Shown piece by piece: positions 1 through 9,053 of a stretch of DNA of 64,000 nucleotides. The stretch's first letter is position 1. Each line of letters opens with the position of its first letter. Both the position numbers and the translations under genes were made by a program. The notes beneath the pieces are model-generated. The model made no database searches, was not told the DNA's origin, and saw only the letters and a program-made list of their open reading frames with translations. Location of the stretch: assembly GCF_030161375.1 (NCBI RefSeq), contig NZ_BSSQ01000010.1:1-64000 (forward strand), written 5' to 3'. The stretch comes from Paenibacillus glycanilyticus. Its GTDB lineage: Bacteria; Bacillota; Bacilli; Paenibacillales; Paenibacillaceae.

Positions 1-60
1 GGTGTTTTGATCCCTGTCTCACAAATGGGGGTCAGTCCCTAATGACGGGATAGCCCTTTT

Positions 61-369
61 TTAACCTTCCACTATATCCGCTTCTAGTTCGCTTGCAACC
101 TCGAGCATTTTCGGTATAACCGCTTCGTTGCTGCCCGATACATACAGGTCGCCGCCATAAAGCCGGAATGGAATCTTTACATCGCCGAAGCTCCACATGA
201 AGAAATCGCCTTCAATGGACATCGTGCTTTCCGGGCCTTTGACGGTAAATACCGAAGTATATTCGAATTCCGCTCTGGATTCAAACAATTGCTTGCATTC
301 TTCCAAGGTCAGATCCTGCACATTGCCACTTTCCTTTAATGATCTAGTAATGCGGTAACGCTGGCTCAT
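61..369 (-). CDS. Hypothetical small protein, 102 aa
   Basis: I do not recognise this family. The protein is acidic, with no signal peptide or membrane segment. It starts MSQRYRITRSLKESG, and its alternating hydrophobic stretches (FEYTSVFTVKG, IPFRLYGGDLYVSG) suggest a small beta-rich fold. An AGGAGG ribosome binding site sits about nine bases before the ATG, which supports a real gene. It lies downstream of the uxa operon on the same strand with about 115 bp between, so it may be a separate unit. Function unknown. Confidence 0.7.
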   Translation of the reverse strand: MSQRYRITRSLKESGNVQDLTLEECKQLFESRAEFEYTSVFTVKGPESTMSIEGDFFMWSFGDVKIPFRLYGGDLYVSGSNEAVIPKMLEVASELEADIVEG

Positions 370-485
370 GGGAATAGGCCTCCTCTTTCATAAGTAAGTG
401 CCTACTAGTATACATGACTTGCGGGCGTCCTTCAAAACGGAAAAACCCAGGTTGCCAACAAAAATGGCCGCCTGGGCATGACTAA

Positions 486-2021
486 CTATAAAATAACGCC
501 GTCTTTAAAAATCGCAATCTCGCGGAAGCCGTTGCGTTCATTATTGGTCTCCCGCATTCCGGAAGCCAGTTCGATAATCTGCTTGAGCAGCTCTTCCTGG
601 AGCTCCTCCATCCGCTTGCCTTCGATCAGCTGGCCGGCATTGAAATCGATCCAATTCTTCTTGCGTTCCGCCAATTGCGTGTTTGTTGCAATCTTTACGG
701 TTGGTACCGGACCGCCAAACGGCGTGCCGCGTCCCGTCGTGAACAAGACGATATGCGCGCCAGCCGCGGATAAAGCCGTCACCGATACGAGATCATTGCC
801 CGGCGCCTGTACCAGGTTAAGTCCGGGTCTCCGGGAAGGTTCACCGTACGGCAGGACGTCGGTAACCGTTGCGTGGCCGCCTTTTTGCGTACATCCTAGC
901 GACTTTTCCTCCAAGGTTGTAATCCCGCCGTCTTTGTTGCCCGGTGAAGGATTCTCGTAGATTTCTTGTCCGTGTCGAATGAAATACCCTTTGAAATCAT
1001 TAACGAGGCTAACAATCCCTTGGAACACTTGCTCGTCAGCCGCCCGGTCCATCAGAATCGTCTCTGCTCCAAACATTTCGGGTACTTCCGTAAGCAATGC
1101 CGTACCGCCGGCCGCAGTTATCGCATCCGCCACCTTGCCAACAAGCGGATTAGCGGTAATGCCGGAAAACCCGTCTGAACCGCCGCATTTGAGGCCAATC
1201 TTAAGCTTCGCCAGCGGAAGCTCTTGACGCTTGAATCGACCGGCATAGTCGACTAACTCCTCGATTAGCTTCAACCCTTCTTCGAGTTCATCCTCGACCT
1301 CTTGCGATTTCAGGAACTTGACACGATCTGGATTATAGTCGCCAATCGCTTTCTTGAAGGCATCGATCTGATTATTCTCGCAGCCAAGCCCAATGACCAG
1401 CACGCCTGCCGCATTGCCATGCCGGACAAGCGCGGAGAGCAGCTTTTGCGTTGCCGCAAGATCATCGCCAAGCTGGGAGCAGCCGTAAGGATGCGGAAAA
1501 TGGTACACGCCGTCGATTCCTTGCCCTTCAAACTGCCGACCGGCGAGCCTAGCGAGCGTCTCGCAAGTCTTATTGATGCATCCCACCGTATTAATAATCC
1601 AGATTTCATTCCGGATACCGATCTCGCCGTCTTCCCTGACGTAGCCTTGGAAGGTGGTTGGCCAAGCGGTTTGGTCAGTCTGAACAGCCGTTGCCAAATC
1701 CGCTTTGGGTTTATACTCATACTCCAGAACCTCGCCTAAGCCGGTCCGGAGATTATGCGTGTGTACCCAATTGCCTGGTGTTAGGTCTTCTTTGGCTACT
1801 CCAATCGAGTAGCCGAATTTATGGACGTGCGCGCCTGCGGCTACCGGATGAATCATGATTTTATGCCCACGAGGCACTGCTTCATGAATGGTAACGGATT
1901 GCTCGCTTCCTTCCGTTGAGGGCCATCTTACAATCTCTCCTGGCTCGATATCCCGCAGCGCGATCACGACATCATCCTGATGGTGAAGGAGTGTTGCATT
2001 TGTAATCATCGCATTCCTCAT
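486..2021 (-). CDS. uxaA: Altronate dehydratase (UxaA)
   Basis: This enzyme dehydrates D-altronate to 2-keto-3-deoxygluconate, the last uxa-specific step of galacturonate breakdown in the cytoplasm. The 511 residues match the full-length family: an N-terminal SAF-type domain (about residues 10-100) with a DIEPGEIV stretch, then the galactarate/altronate dehydratase body, including NTVGCINKTCETLARLA, HPYGCSQLGDD and LKCGGSDGFSGITANP. Several of its cysteines may bind the metal centre. Its start overlaps the uxaB stop by four bases (ATGA), so translation is probably coupled. It is the last gene of the hexuronate operon. Confidence 0.95.
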   Translation of the reverse strand: MRNAMITNATLLHHQDDVVIALRDIEPGEIVRWPSTEGSEQSVTIHEAVPRGHKIMIHPVAAGAHVHKFGYSIGVAKEDLTPGNWVHTHNLRTGLGEVLEYEYKPKADLATAVQTDQTAWPTTFQGYVREDGEIGIRNEIWIINTVGCINKTCETLARLAGRQFEGQGIDGVYHFPHPYGCSQLGDDLAATQKLLSALVRHGNAAGVLVIGLGCENNQIDAFKKAIGDYNPDRVKFLKSQEVEDELEEGLKLIEELVDYAGRFKRQELPLAKLKIGLKCGGSDGFSGITANPLVGKVADAITAAGGTALLTEVPEMFGAETILMDRAADEQVFQGIVSLVNDFKGYFIRHGQEIYENPSPGNKDGGITTLEEKSLGCTQKGGHATVTDVLPYGEPSRRPGLNLVQAPGNDLVSVTALSAAGAHIVLFTTGRGTPFGGPVPTVKIATNTQLAERKKNWIDFNAGQLIEGKRMEELQEELLKQIIELASGMRETNNERNGFREIAIFKDGVIL

Positions 2022-3526
2022 GCCTTCTCCTCCAACCGGTCAAACTCCGCAATTAATTGTTCGAGCAAACCGTCAAACTCGCGAAGATCTCTTCCCCACC
2101 ATGAACTGCGCCCGATTAGATCCGACAGCAGCTCTATGACGCTGAGCTCGCCGTTATCCACTTTCTCCCATAATTGCGCAAGCTCCGCTAATACAGCGGC
2201 ATCATCGCGAATAAGCAACGTACTTCCGTCCAACCGGCATCCGGCATAAGTGCCTTGTTCGGTTTGTTTGACGCGATACATGGCAAGCAAGGAAGCAAAC
2301 GATTGAACGAGGAGTGATGGTAGCTCGCGTGTGCGATCATAATAAGCCGTCAGCGTCGGCAGCAAACGCACCTTGAATTTGGAGAAGCTGTTCATGGCGA
2401 TATCCGCCAGCTTATGACGGACATAAGGATTGGCGAAACGTTCCAGCACCTGCTCGGCATAGAGTTTCATCTCTGCTTCCGGCAGAGGCACAGAAGGAAT
2501 GATCTCATTATAGATCACATTCCGCAGTTGCTCGCCATATACCGGGTGCTCCACAACTTCTCTAACTTCGCTCAATCCGTTCAACAGTCCGTAAGCCGCC
2601 ATCCAAGTATGCGCTCCGTTCAGAATGCGCACCTTGCGAAGCTGATAGGACGACAAGTCATTTGTCCATACGACGTTAAGTCCCGCCTTCGCGAGCGGAA
2701 GCCGTTCATCAAGTTCAGGTTCGCCTTCAATAGCCCATATATGATAAGGCTCAGCCGCATTAAGCAACCGGTCACTCATTCCCCATTCCGCATAACGTTC
2801 GTCTGCTTCTTCCGCAGGGAATCCCGTCACAATACGGTCAACTAAGGAATTGAGAAACCGGTTATGCTCCCGAATCCAGTCTGCAAAAGCTTCCGGCAGC
2901 TTCCAATCCGTTGCATGCTGCACAACGATGTCACGCAGCTTATCGCCGTTGCGCTCCACAAGCTCGCAAGGCAAGAGAAGAAGTCCTTTTGACGGGTCGC
3001 CGCCAAAATGCTCAAATCTACGATACAAGAGCAGCGTCAGCTTGCCGGGGTACGATAATATCGGCTTATCCGGCGCCCATTCGCTTGGCTGATAGACAAG
3101 TCCTGCTTCCGTCGTATTGGATACGACTAGCTCCAGATCCGGGCTAGCGGCAAGCGCGAGAAAACGATCCCACTCCTGATACGGATCAATAAAGTCAGAA
3201 AAGACGGAGATCAACTCGCGCCGGTCAACAAGCTCACCTTCATACAATCCTCTGATCCACTGATAATACAAACCATCCTGCTCCTTCAGCTCTTGCAGCT
3301 TCTGTGCGCCCGTTGGCCGCGGCTGAGATACGGCAACGCTGCCCTCAAACAACCCTTGCTTATTGCAGCGGTGTATCATCCAATCCACAAAACCGCGGAG
3401 GAAATTACCTTCCCCGATCTGCAGCACCTTAACCGGATAAGACTTCATCCGGTCATAGGATGAAGCCTCTCCTTCCGATAGGTTCGCATAGCTGAGCTTG
3501 GGCAAGTCGTTCGTCAGTCGACTCAT
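2018..3526 (-). CDS. uxaB: Tagaturonate reductase (UxaB)
   Basis: An NADH-dependent reductase of the mannitol dehydrogenase family that converts D-tagaturonate to D-altronate. The 502-residue protein has the family N-terminal cofactor region (VLQIGEGNFLRGFVDWMIH, near residue 35) and the C-terminal helical domain with KVRILNGAHTWMA, a hallmark of polyol/aldonate dehydrogenases. Full length, with no disruption. It overlaps uxaC upstream and uxaA downstream by four bases each, so the three enzymes form one tightly coupled unit. Confidence 0.95.
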   Translation of the reverse strand: MSRLTNDLPKLSYANLSEGEASSYDRMKSYPVKVLQIGEGNFLRGFVDWMIHRCNKQGLFEGSVAVSQPRPTGAQKLQELKEQDGLYYQWIRGLYEGELVDRRELISVFSDFIDPYQEWDRFLALAASPDLELVVSNTTEAGLVYQPSEWAPDKPILSYPGKLTLLLYRRFEHFGGDPSKGLLLLPCELVERNGDKLRDIVVQHATDWKLPEAFADWIREHNRFLNSLVDRIVTGFPAEEADERYAEWGMSDRLLNAAEPYHIWAIEGEPELDERLPLAKAGLNVVWTNDLSSYQLRKVRILNGAHTWMAAYGLLNGLSEVREVVEHPVYGEQLRNVIYNEIIPSVPLPEAEMKLYAEQVLERFANPYVRHKLADIAMNSFSKFKVRLLPTLTAYYDRTRELPSLLVQSFASLLAMYRVKQTEQGTYAGCRLDGSTLLIRDDAAVLAELAQLWEKVDNGELSVIELLSDLIGRSSWWGRDLREFDGLLEQLIAEFDRLEEKA

Positions 3527-4974
3527 TGCGCAACCACCGCCTGCACGTTAATGCTGGCAGCTTCCGAACCAAAACGGAAATATTGCTCGGCATTGCTGTA
3601 GCAGATGCCTTCAACAATTGTGCCGAGCAATTCCATATCGGCCGGCACTTGGCCGGATTCTACCCAGTCGCCAAGCAAGTTGCATAGAATACGGCGGAAA
3701 TATTCATGCCTTGGGTACGACAAGAAACTGCGAGAATCGGTCAACATGCCGACGAACCGGCTGATTAGCCCCATGTTCGCAAGCGACTTCATCTGAGCAA
3801 GCATGCCGTCAATCGTATCATTAAACCACCATGCCGAACCAAGCTGGATTTTGCCGGGAATTGTACCGTCTTGGAAGCTGCCGATAATGGACGCGAGCAC
3901 GTCGTTATCCGATGCGTTCAAAGAATACAGAATCGTGCGCGGCAATCCGCCATTTGCTTCCATGCTGTCGAGCAGTCTGACAAGCGGCCCCGCCAATTGC
4001 CCCGTGTTGATCGAATCGTAACCGGTATCCGGACCAAGGCTTCTCATCATCGCGGAATTATTATTGCGGTGGGCATGAATATGAAGCTGCATCGCCCATC
4101 CATGATCGGCATACAGGCGGGACAAATAAACAAGCGTAAACGTCTTGTATTGCGCTTCTTCCTCCAGGCTTACCGCTTCTCCGCGAAGCGCTTTGGCATA
4201 GATGGCAGCAGCTTGCTCTTCCGTTGCATCCGCATGCATAACCGTATCAATCGCATGATCGGACAGCAGACAGCCCGTCTGATGGAAGAACGCAACTCTC
4301 TCCTTCAATGCCTGAAGGAGCCGTTTGTAATCCGTTACTTCGTAGCCGCAAGCTTCCTGCAAACGGCCGATCCACGGCAAAAACGTATCGCGATTAATCT
4401 CAAGCGCCTTATCCGGACGGAACGAAGGGCGCACCTGGAAGCCGTGGCGGTCTTCTTCCATCAGCTTAATATGATAGTCCAGCGAATCAGCCGGATCATC
4501 GGTCGTACATACGACCCGGACATTTGATACGCGCACCAGCTCCTGCGGCGTCAGTCCTTTGCCTTCGAACAATTTATTTGCTTTTTCCCAAATGGCCGGA
4601 GCATTGTTCTCGTTAATAATCTCTTCGATTCCAAATAACCGTCTTAGCTCCAAATGAGACCAATGATACAGCGGATTGCCAATCGCCATCGGCACGGTAC
4701 GGGCATAGGCGAGGAATCGGTCATAATCGCTGACGCCTTCGCCGCCGGTCACATACGCTTCAGCAATTCCGTTCGCCCGCATCGCCCGCCATTTGTAGTG
4801 ATCGCCATACAACCACACCTCCGTCAAATTGCTGAAAGGTTTGTTCTCGTAGATGGCCTTGGGATCCAAGTGGCAATGATAGTCGATGATCGGCATCGGC
4901 TTGGCAAATTTCTCGTAGAGTTGAACCGCCGTTTCGCTGTTTAATAGGAATTGATCATCCATAAAAGTCTTCAT
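3523..4974 (-). CDS. uxaC: Glucuronate isomerase (UxaC)
   Basis: This isomerase converts D-glucuronate to fructuronate and D-galacturonate to tagaturonate, the entry step of the pathway. The 483 residues carry the amidohydrolase-fold metal motif IIDYHCHLDPKAIYENKPF near residue 30, QLHIHAHRNNN near the middle and the C-terminal GMLTDSRSFLSYPRHEYFRRILC segment typical of UxaC. A perfect AGGAGG lies upstream of the ATG. It is followed by uxaB with a four-base overlap and preceded, 11 bases away, by an oxidoreductase gene. Confidence 0.96.
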   Translation of the reverse strand: MKTFMDDQFLLNSETAVQLYEKFAKPMPIIDYHCHLDPKAIYENKPFSNLTEVWLYGDHYKWRAMRANGIAEAYVTGGEGVSDYDRFLAYARTVPMAIGNPLYHWSHLELRRLFGIEEIINENNAPAIWEKANKLFEGKGLTPQELVRVSNVRVVCTTDDPADSLDYHIKLMEEDRHGFQVRPSFRPDKALEINRDTFLPWIGRLQEACGYEVTDYKRLLQALKERVAFFHQTGCLLSDHAIDTVMHADATEEQAAAIYAKALRGEAVSLEEEAQYKTFTLVYLSRLYADHGWAMQLHIHAHRNNNSAMMRSLGPDTGYDSINTGQLAGPLVRLLDSMEANGGLPRTILYSLNASDNDVLASIIGSFQDGTIPGKIQLGSAWWFNDTIDGMLAQMKSLANMGLISRFVGMLTDSRSFLSYPRHEYFRRILCNLLGDWVESGQVPADMELLGTIVEGICYSNAEQYFRFGSEAASINVQAVVAQ

Positions 4975-4985
4975 TCGAATTCCTC

Positions 4986-6281
4986 CTATTCGTAAAAGCG
5001 TACCAGGTCTTGGACTTTAACCGATTGGCCCGTACGGATCGATTTGTTAGCCGCAATGCCCGTCAGGATGGAACGCGCCCCGTCGATGTGGTTAGCCGCG
5101 CGTTTGAAGCGGTCTTCAACCGGCACGCCAAAAATATCGTTCAAGAGCACCGGATCGCCACCGCCGTGACCGCCTTCTCCTTCCTCGAAGTCCGCCGTAT
5201 ACGCTTCCCCAAACATCGGGAACACAATAATATTTACGCCTTGAACGGCGCCTTCGAGCGCCTTGTCCCCGCCGGAATTGACGTAGGACTGTTCGATTAC
5301 GTTCATTTCGATGCGGCCTTTTGTCCCATTAAACGCAATTCGGTAACCTTCCCATGGCAGATAAGCGTTAAGCGAATACGTGAGCAACGCTTTGTTCTTG
5401 TAGCGGACCATCACGCTCATCGTATCTTCAATCGAGATCCCGTCGCCAAAAACGCTCTGGTCGCGGCGATAACCATCTTCCGGTTCCGCGTCGTAATACA
5501 TCGCCTTCAAATGCTCGTTGTTATCAAGCGGCAGCGCAAACGGATCGCCTTCCGCGTTTGGATTGCCGGTGGCGCGGTCATAAAACTTCGTAACGCCGCG
5601 TTTCTCGGCATTGTCCCGTCCGTAGAAGAGCAGATCTCCCATCGCGAACACGGTATCGGGCTCGGAGCCGATCCAGAAGTTGACGAGGTCGAAGTGATGC
5701 GTCGACTTATGGACAAGCAGTCCGCCGCTGTTGCGCTTATCGCGATGCCATCTGCGGAAGTAGTCCGCGCCATGCTGCGTATTCAGCAGCCATTCGAAAT
5801 GAACGGAAGTTACATCGCCGATGGTACCGTTTTCAATCAGCTCCCTGGCTTTCGTATGATGCGGAGCATAACGGTAGTTGAACGTCACGCGAACTTGGCG
5901 CCCCGTCCGCTCAACGGCATCGAGAATTTCTTGGCATTTCTCTTCGTCAACCGTCATCGGCTTCTCCGTAATGACATCGCAGCCTAGTTCGAGCGCGCGA
6001 ATAATATATTGATGATGCGTGCGGTCGACCGTAGTGACGATAACGAATTGCGGCTTGATCTCTTCAATCATTTGTTCGAATTCATTGCTTTTATAAGTCT
6101 TCACGGCCGGATAATCGAATTTGTCTTGCAAAAGTTTGTTCGCGTAATCCATGCGGGTCTGGTTAATATCGCAAAAAGCGAGCAGCTCCGATGTCTCGCG
6201 GTAAGTCGTCGCAATCGCTCCGTAGAAAAATTCCGCGCGCCCCCCGGTTCCGACTTGCACGTACGTTTTTTTGTTCGACAT
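4986..6281 (-). CDS. Gfo/Idh/MocA family NAD(P)-dependent oxidoreductase
   Basis: A sugar or polyol oxidoreductase. The N-terminal Rossmann domain has a GTGGRAEFFYGAI nucleotide-binding loop (about residues 8-20), followed by VITEKPMTVDEEKCQEIL, the conserved EKP signature. The C-terminal beta-sheet domain starts near residue 130. The 431 residues are long for the family because of an insertion around residues 225-290. It heads the uxa operon, 11 bases before uxaC, with a GAGGAG site before its ATG. The substrate is probably a uronic acid or derivative, but this is inferred only from context. It is divergent from an AraC regulator across 153 bp. Confidence 0.9.
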   Translation of the reverse strand: MSNKKTYVQVGTGGRAEFFYGAIATTYRETSELLAFCDINQTRMDYANKLLQDKFDYPAVKTYKSNEFEQMIEEIKPQFVIVTTVDRTHHQYIIRALELGCDVITEKPMTVDEEKCQEILDAVERTGRQVRVTFNYRYAPHHTKARELIENGTIGDVTSVHFEWLLNTQHGADYFRRWHRDKRNSGGLLVHKSTHHFDLVNFWIGSEPDTVFAMGDLLFYGRDNAEKRGVTKFYDRATGNPNAEGDPFALPLDNNEHLKAMYYDAEPEDGYRRDQSVFGDGISIEDTMSVMVRYKNKALLTYSLNAYLPWEGYRIAFNGTKGRIEMNVIEQSYVNSGGDKALEGAVQGVNIIVFPMFGEAYTADFEEGEGGHGGGDPVLLNDIFGVPVEDRFKRAANHIDGARSILTGIAANKSIRTGQSVKVQDLVRFYE

Positions 6282-6434
6282 GAAATAGACATCTCCTCAT
6301 TGCTGGAATGGATTTCTTATATGCCAAATGTACAGCAATATTTGCTCAATATCTCCGCAATCTATGCTAGAATTAATTCCATACCGCATATTTTGTCATT
6401 TTGGCCCATTCATTTCAGGAGGTCTATCACGCTT

Positions 6435-7304
6435 ATGCAATTGGATAACGAATTGATATACGGAAACGCAGAGGATTTGTTTTTTATGGAATACAACAAG
6501 CGCAAAGGGCATTTCAATATGACCGTTGAGCACATTCATGGACAGTATGAGCTTTATTATTTGTTTAGCGGGGAACGGCAGTATTTCATTAGGGACCGTA
6601 CCTATCCGATCGCTGCCGGCGATCTGGTTCTTATTCCGGGCAATGAGCTGCATAAAACATCCGATACCGGAGTACCTAACCATGCGCGAATCGTGCTTTA
6701 TTATAATGAGAAATATTTCGAGCAATTCGGCAAGCAAGAAGCCGAGCTGCTGCTGTCGCCTTTTCTAAGTTCGAGGCGAGTCTTTCGGTTAACCCATCAG
6801 GAACGACTGCGCTTTGAGCAATTGCTGTACGGTCTCCTGCAAGAGGTACAGGATCAACCGCAAGGACATGAAATGCCGATTCGCCATGCCGTTGCCGAAG
6901 CTCTCCTGTTCGCGGCCCGCCACGCCATCAACAGTAAGCCGGAGGCGGAGGAAGGCTCTTCCCTGCCTTCTCCGGCTGCCGCAAAAGCGATGGAGATTGC
7001 CGGTTATATCGCCGGACATTTTCGCGAGCCACTTACGCTAGACAGTTTAAGCCGCCAGTTTCACTTGAGCACCAGCTACCTCAGCCGCACGTTCAAGAAG
7101 CATACGGGCTTTGGCTTGACCGAATATATCGGGATTACCCGCGTCAAGGAAGCGCAGCAGCAGCTCAAAGAAACGGATGAACGGATTACCGAAATCGCCG
7201 CCGATGTCGGATTCGAAAGCTTGTCCCAATTCGAACGCGTATTTAAGACCCATGTCCGGCTGTCGCCCCGCGATTATCGGAATCAATATGGACAAAAAGG
7301 ATAA
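6435..7304 (+). CDS. AraC family transcriptional regulator
   Basis: A sugar-responsive DNA-binding activator. An N-terminal cupin-type sensing domain (HIHGQYELYYLFSGERQYFIRD near residue 35, then AGDLVLIPGNELHKT) is followed by two helix-turn-helix motifs at the C-terminus (LTLDSLSRQFHLSTSYLSRTFKK and ITEIAADVGFESLSQFERVFK, ending in the RLSPRDYR signature). The reading frame is open from 6009, but AGGAGGT at 6417-6423 sits 11 bases before the ATG at 6435, and the upstream codons are antisense to the oxidoreductase. This start gives 289 residues. Being divergent from the uxa operon, it probably controls it. Confidence 0.92.
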   Translation: MQLDNELIYGNAEDLFFMEYNKRKGHFNMTVEHIHGQYELYYLFSGERQYFIRDRTYPIAAGDLVLIPGNELHKTSDTGVPNHARIVLYYNEKYFEQFGKQEAELLLSPFLSSRRVFRLTHQERLRFEQLLYGLLQEVQDQPQGHEMPIRHAVAEALLFAARHAINSKPEAEEGSSLPSPAAAKAMEIAGYIAGHFREPLTLDSLSRQFHLSTSYLSRTFKKHTGFGLTEYIGITRVKEAQQQLKETDERITEIAADVGFESLSQFERVFKTHVRLSPRDYRNQYGQKG

Positions 7305-7401
7305 AACCGCTAGAGAAAAAATATCCTTCGTCTTTTGCGCGGCTCTTAAGGTATAATAGAAACCTTGCATCAAGATTAACATCCGGGAGTTTATCACAAC
7401 A

Positions 7402-8643
7402 ATGAGAGTATTATCGCAATATCCGAAAGAAATAAGAGTTTTTCTTACCGCTAGTCTTATTAATGCAATCGGCAGTTCGCTCATGTGGCCGCTTGTCACG
7501 ATGTTTGTGTTCGATCAGCTTGGCCGCAGCATGGCAGACGCCGGTCTGGTTATACTGGTGCAATCCATAGGGGGCATTGCCGGTCAACTGCTTGGCGGCG
7601 CGCTTTATCACCGCGTAGGCGTGAAAAAGCTTATTATCGGCTCCCTTTCATTAAATGCGGCAGGTTTGCTGCTCTTACCGGTCCTTAGCCATAATTGGAA
7701 TGTATTTATCGGCATGATGGGCTTGATCGGCTTGTTTAATGCCCTTTCCATGCCGGCTATTCAAGCTTTTATCGGGTTCCGTTTCGCGAAGCAGCGCGGC
7801 GAGCTTTTTAACATCGTCTATATCGCCAACAATATCGGTGTAGCCATAGGAACTGCACTCAGCGGATTTCTCGCCGAAGTCTCCTATTCCCTTAGCTTTG
7901 TATTAAATGGCGTTACTTCGGGCGTGTTCGCCTTGTTCTTCCTTTTCTATTTGAAACGGGTTGGCGCAGGCGGCAACGATAGCGAAGCTTTAATGAAGAA
8001 GAAACGAGCCCAGAGTGAAACCGGCTTGTGGCATCTGCTTACCGATGTCAGGTTATACCTGTTCATGGCGCTTGGAGGCATGCTGATTAATCTCGGCAAC
8101 AGCATCTGGAATACCGGCGTCTCTCCTTTTATCATCGAGCAAGGGATGTCGAAGCATATGTTTGGTTATCTTTGGACGCTTAACGGCATTCTCATTTTTG
8201 TCGCTCAGCCGGTTACCAATCTGATCAAACGTATGGCTGCGAGCTCAATCAAAGCCCAGCTGACAGCCAGCGCTATTTTTTATTTAAGCGGTTATGCGGT
8301 TATACTGGCCATGCACAGCTTTGCGGGAATGGTGCTGGGCATGATCTTGACCACATTAGGCGAAATGCTTATCGCGCCTGCCATTCCGGCCTTTCTAAGC
8401 GAGAACAGCGGGAAACACGCTCCCTTCTATCTCGGACTGACCGGCGGCATTGGTTCAGCCGGACGGGTATTTGGGCCGTACATGATGGGCGGGCTTTATG
8501 ATGGCGGCGGCTTGACGCCCGTTGCTTGGCTTGCCGTAATCACGGCTGCCGTATCCGTCGTTTCCTTCTATGTCCATTCCCTGGTCAACAAAGATAACCG
8601 GGTTCCGGCGAGCAGTGCGCAGCCGCGCACGGTCAGCACTTAA
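7402..8643 (+). CDS. MFS transporter
   Basis: A major facilitator superfamily permease of 413 residues with about twelve hydrophobic helices; a multidrug or sugar exporter cannot be distinguished by eye. It starts MRVLSQYPKEIRVFLTASLINAIGSSLMWPLVTMFV, and the N-half loop GGIAGQLLGGALYHRVGVKKLII corresponds to the MFS motif between helices 2 and 3. A GGGAG site precedes the ATG, and a TATAAT hexamer lies at 7352-7357 without a convincing -35. It follows the AraC regulator with about 100 bp between and ends at a strong terminator. Confidence 0.88.
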   Translation: MRVLSQYPKEIRVFLTASLINAIGSSLMWPLVTMFVFDQLGRSMADAGLVILVQSIGGIAGQLLGGALYHRVGVKKLIIGSLSLNAAGLLLLPVLSHNWNVFIGMMGLIGLFNALSMPAIQAFIGFRFAKQRGELFNIVYIANNIGVAIGTALSGFLAEVSYSLSFVLNGVTSGVFALFFLFYLKRVGAGGNDSEALMKKKRAQSETGLWHLLTDVRLYLFMALGGMLINLGNSIWNTGVSPFIIEQGMSKHMFGYLWTLNGILIFVAQPVTNLIKRMAASSIKAQLTASAIFYLSGYAVILAMHSFAGMVLGMILTTLGEMLIAPAIPAFLSENSGKHAPFYLGLTGGIGSAGRVFGPYMMGGLYDGGGLTPVAWLAVITAAVSVVSFYVHSLVNKDNRVPASSAQPRTVST

Positions 8644-8648
8644 TTAGT

Positions 8649-8683
8649 AAAGGGTCTGTCTCCCGAAGAGACAGACCCTTTTT
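8649..8683 (+). terminator. Intrinsic terminator after the MFS gene
   Basis: A GC-containing stem (AAGGGTCTGTCTC paired with GAGACAGACCCTT) is followed by a run of T residues, six bases after the MFS stop codon. Confidence 0.92.
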
Positions 8684-8715
8684 GTATTTTCAAACAATAA
8701 TGCCCTCCGCCGCAT

Positions 8716-8901
8716 GCAGCAGGCTTTTTGCCTGCTATTCGGATCGTTCCGCACTACGCTCGAGTATCGCACCACCTGCAGCAGGCTTTTTGCCTGCTAT
8801 TCGGATCGTTCCGCCCTGCGTTCGAGCATCGCACCACCTGCAGCAGGCTTTTTGCCTGCTATTCGGATCGTTCCGCCCCATGTTCGAGCATCGTTCCCGC
8901 C
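8716..8901. repeat. Three tandem copies of a 62-bp hairpin unit
   Basis: Three nearly identical units start at 8716, 8778 and 8840, an exact 62-bp period. Each carries AGCAGGC, TTTTT and GCCTGCT, a seven-base inverted repeat with a T5 loop, followed by ATTCGGATCGTTCCGC. A competing hairpin (CCTG/CAGG) directly before the T5 is also possible in copies two and three. The block sits in the 416-bp gap between the MFS gene and the giant DUF11 gene. Open frames across it come from the repeat and show no start or ribosome site, so I do not call them genes. The function is unknown. Confidence 0.85.
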
Positions 8902-8978
8902 ATGAAATGGCTTGAACAACACCGCTACTGATTTATTTCCAACAGCATTTTTTTGAATTGTAATGCTTAAAGGCTCAT

Positions 8979-9053
8979 ATGTATGAAAAAGTAGTTATAA
9001 AACAGCTGTTTCTGCCCTCGTTGAAACAGATTCAAGCGAACCAGAGGGGGTGA
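8979..9053 (+). other. Possible 24-codon leader ORF before the DUF11 gene
   Basis: An ATG at 8979 opens a 24-codon frame (MYEKVVIKQLFLPSLKQIQ...) that stops at TGA 9051-9053, inside the ribosome binding site of the DUF11 gene. It has no strong ribosome binding site of its own (AAAGG about nine bases upstream at best). It may be a translated leader that couples to the large gene, or chance. Confidence 0.25.

Noticed and set aside
1..60. Possible hairpin GTCCC/GGGA followed by TTTTT at the window start.
   Set aside because: The stem is only four or five pairs, too short for a confident terminator or element.
6009..6434. N-terminal extension of the AraC regulator.
   Set aside because: The extra residues are antisense to the oxidoreductase, and the AGGAGGT at 6417-6423 clearly serves the ATG at 6435.
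8716..8901. CRISPR array.
   Set aside because: The whole 62-bp unit is repeated without unique spacers, and no cas genes are near.
8682..8931. Three overlapping 60-80 codon plus-strand frames with repeated LFGSFR-type residues.
   Set aside because: They arise because the 62-bp repeat is open in all frames; no ribosome site, and the hairpin structure explains the region better.
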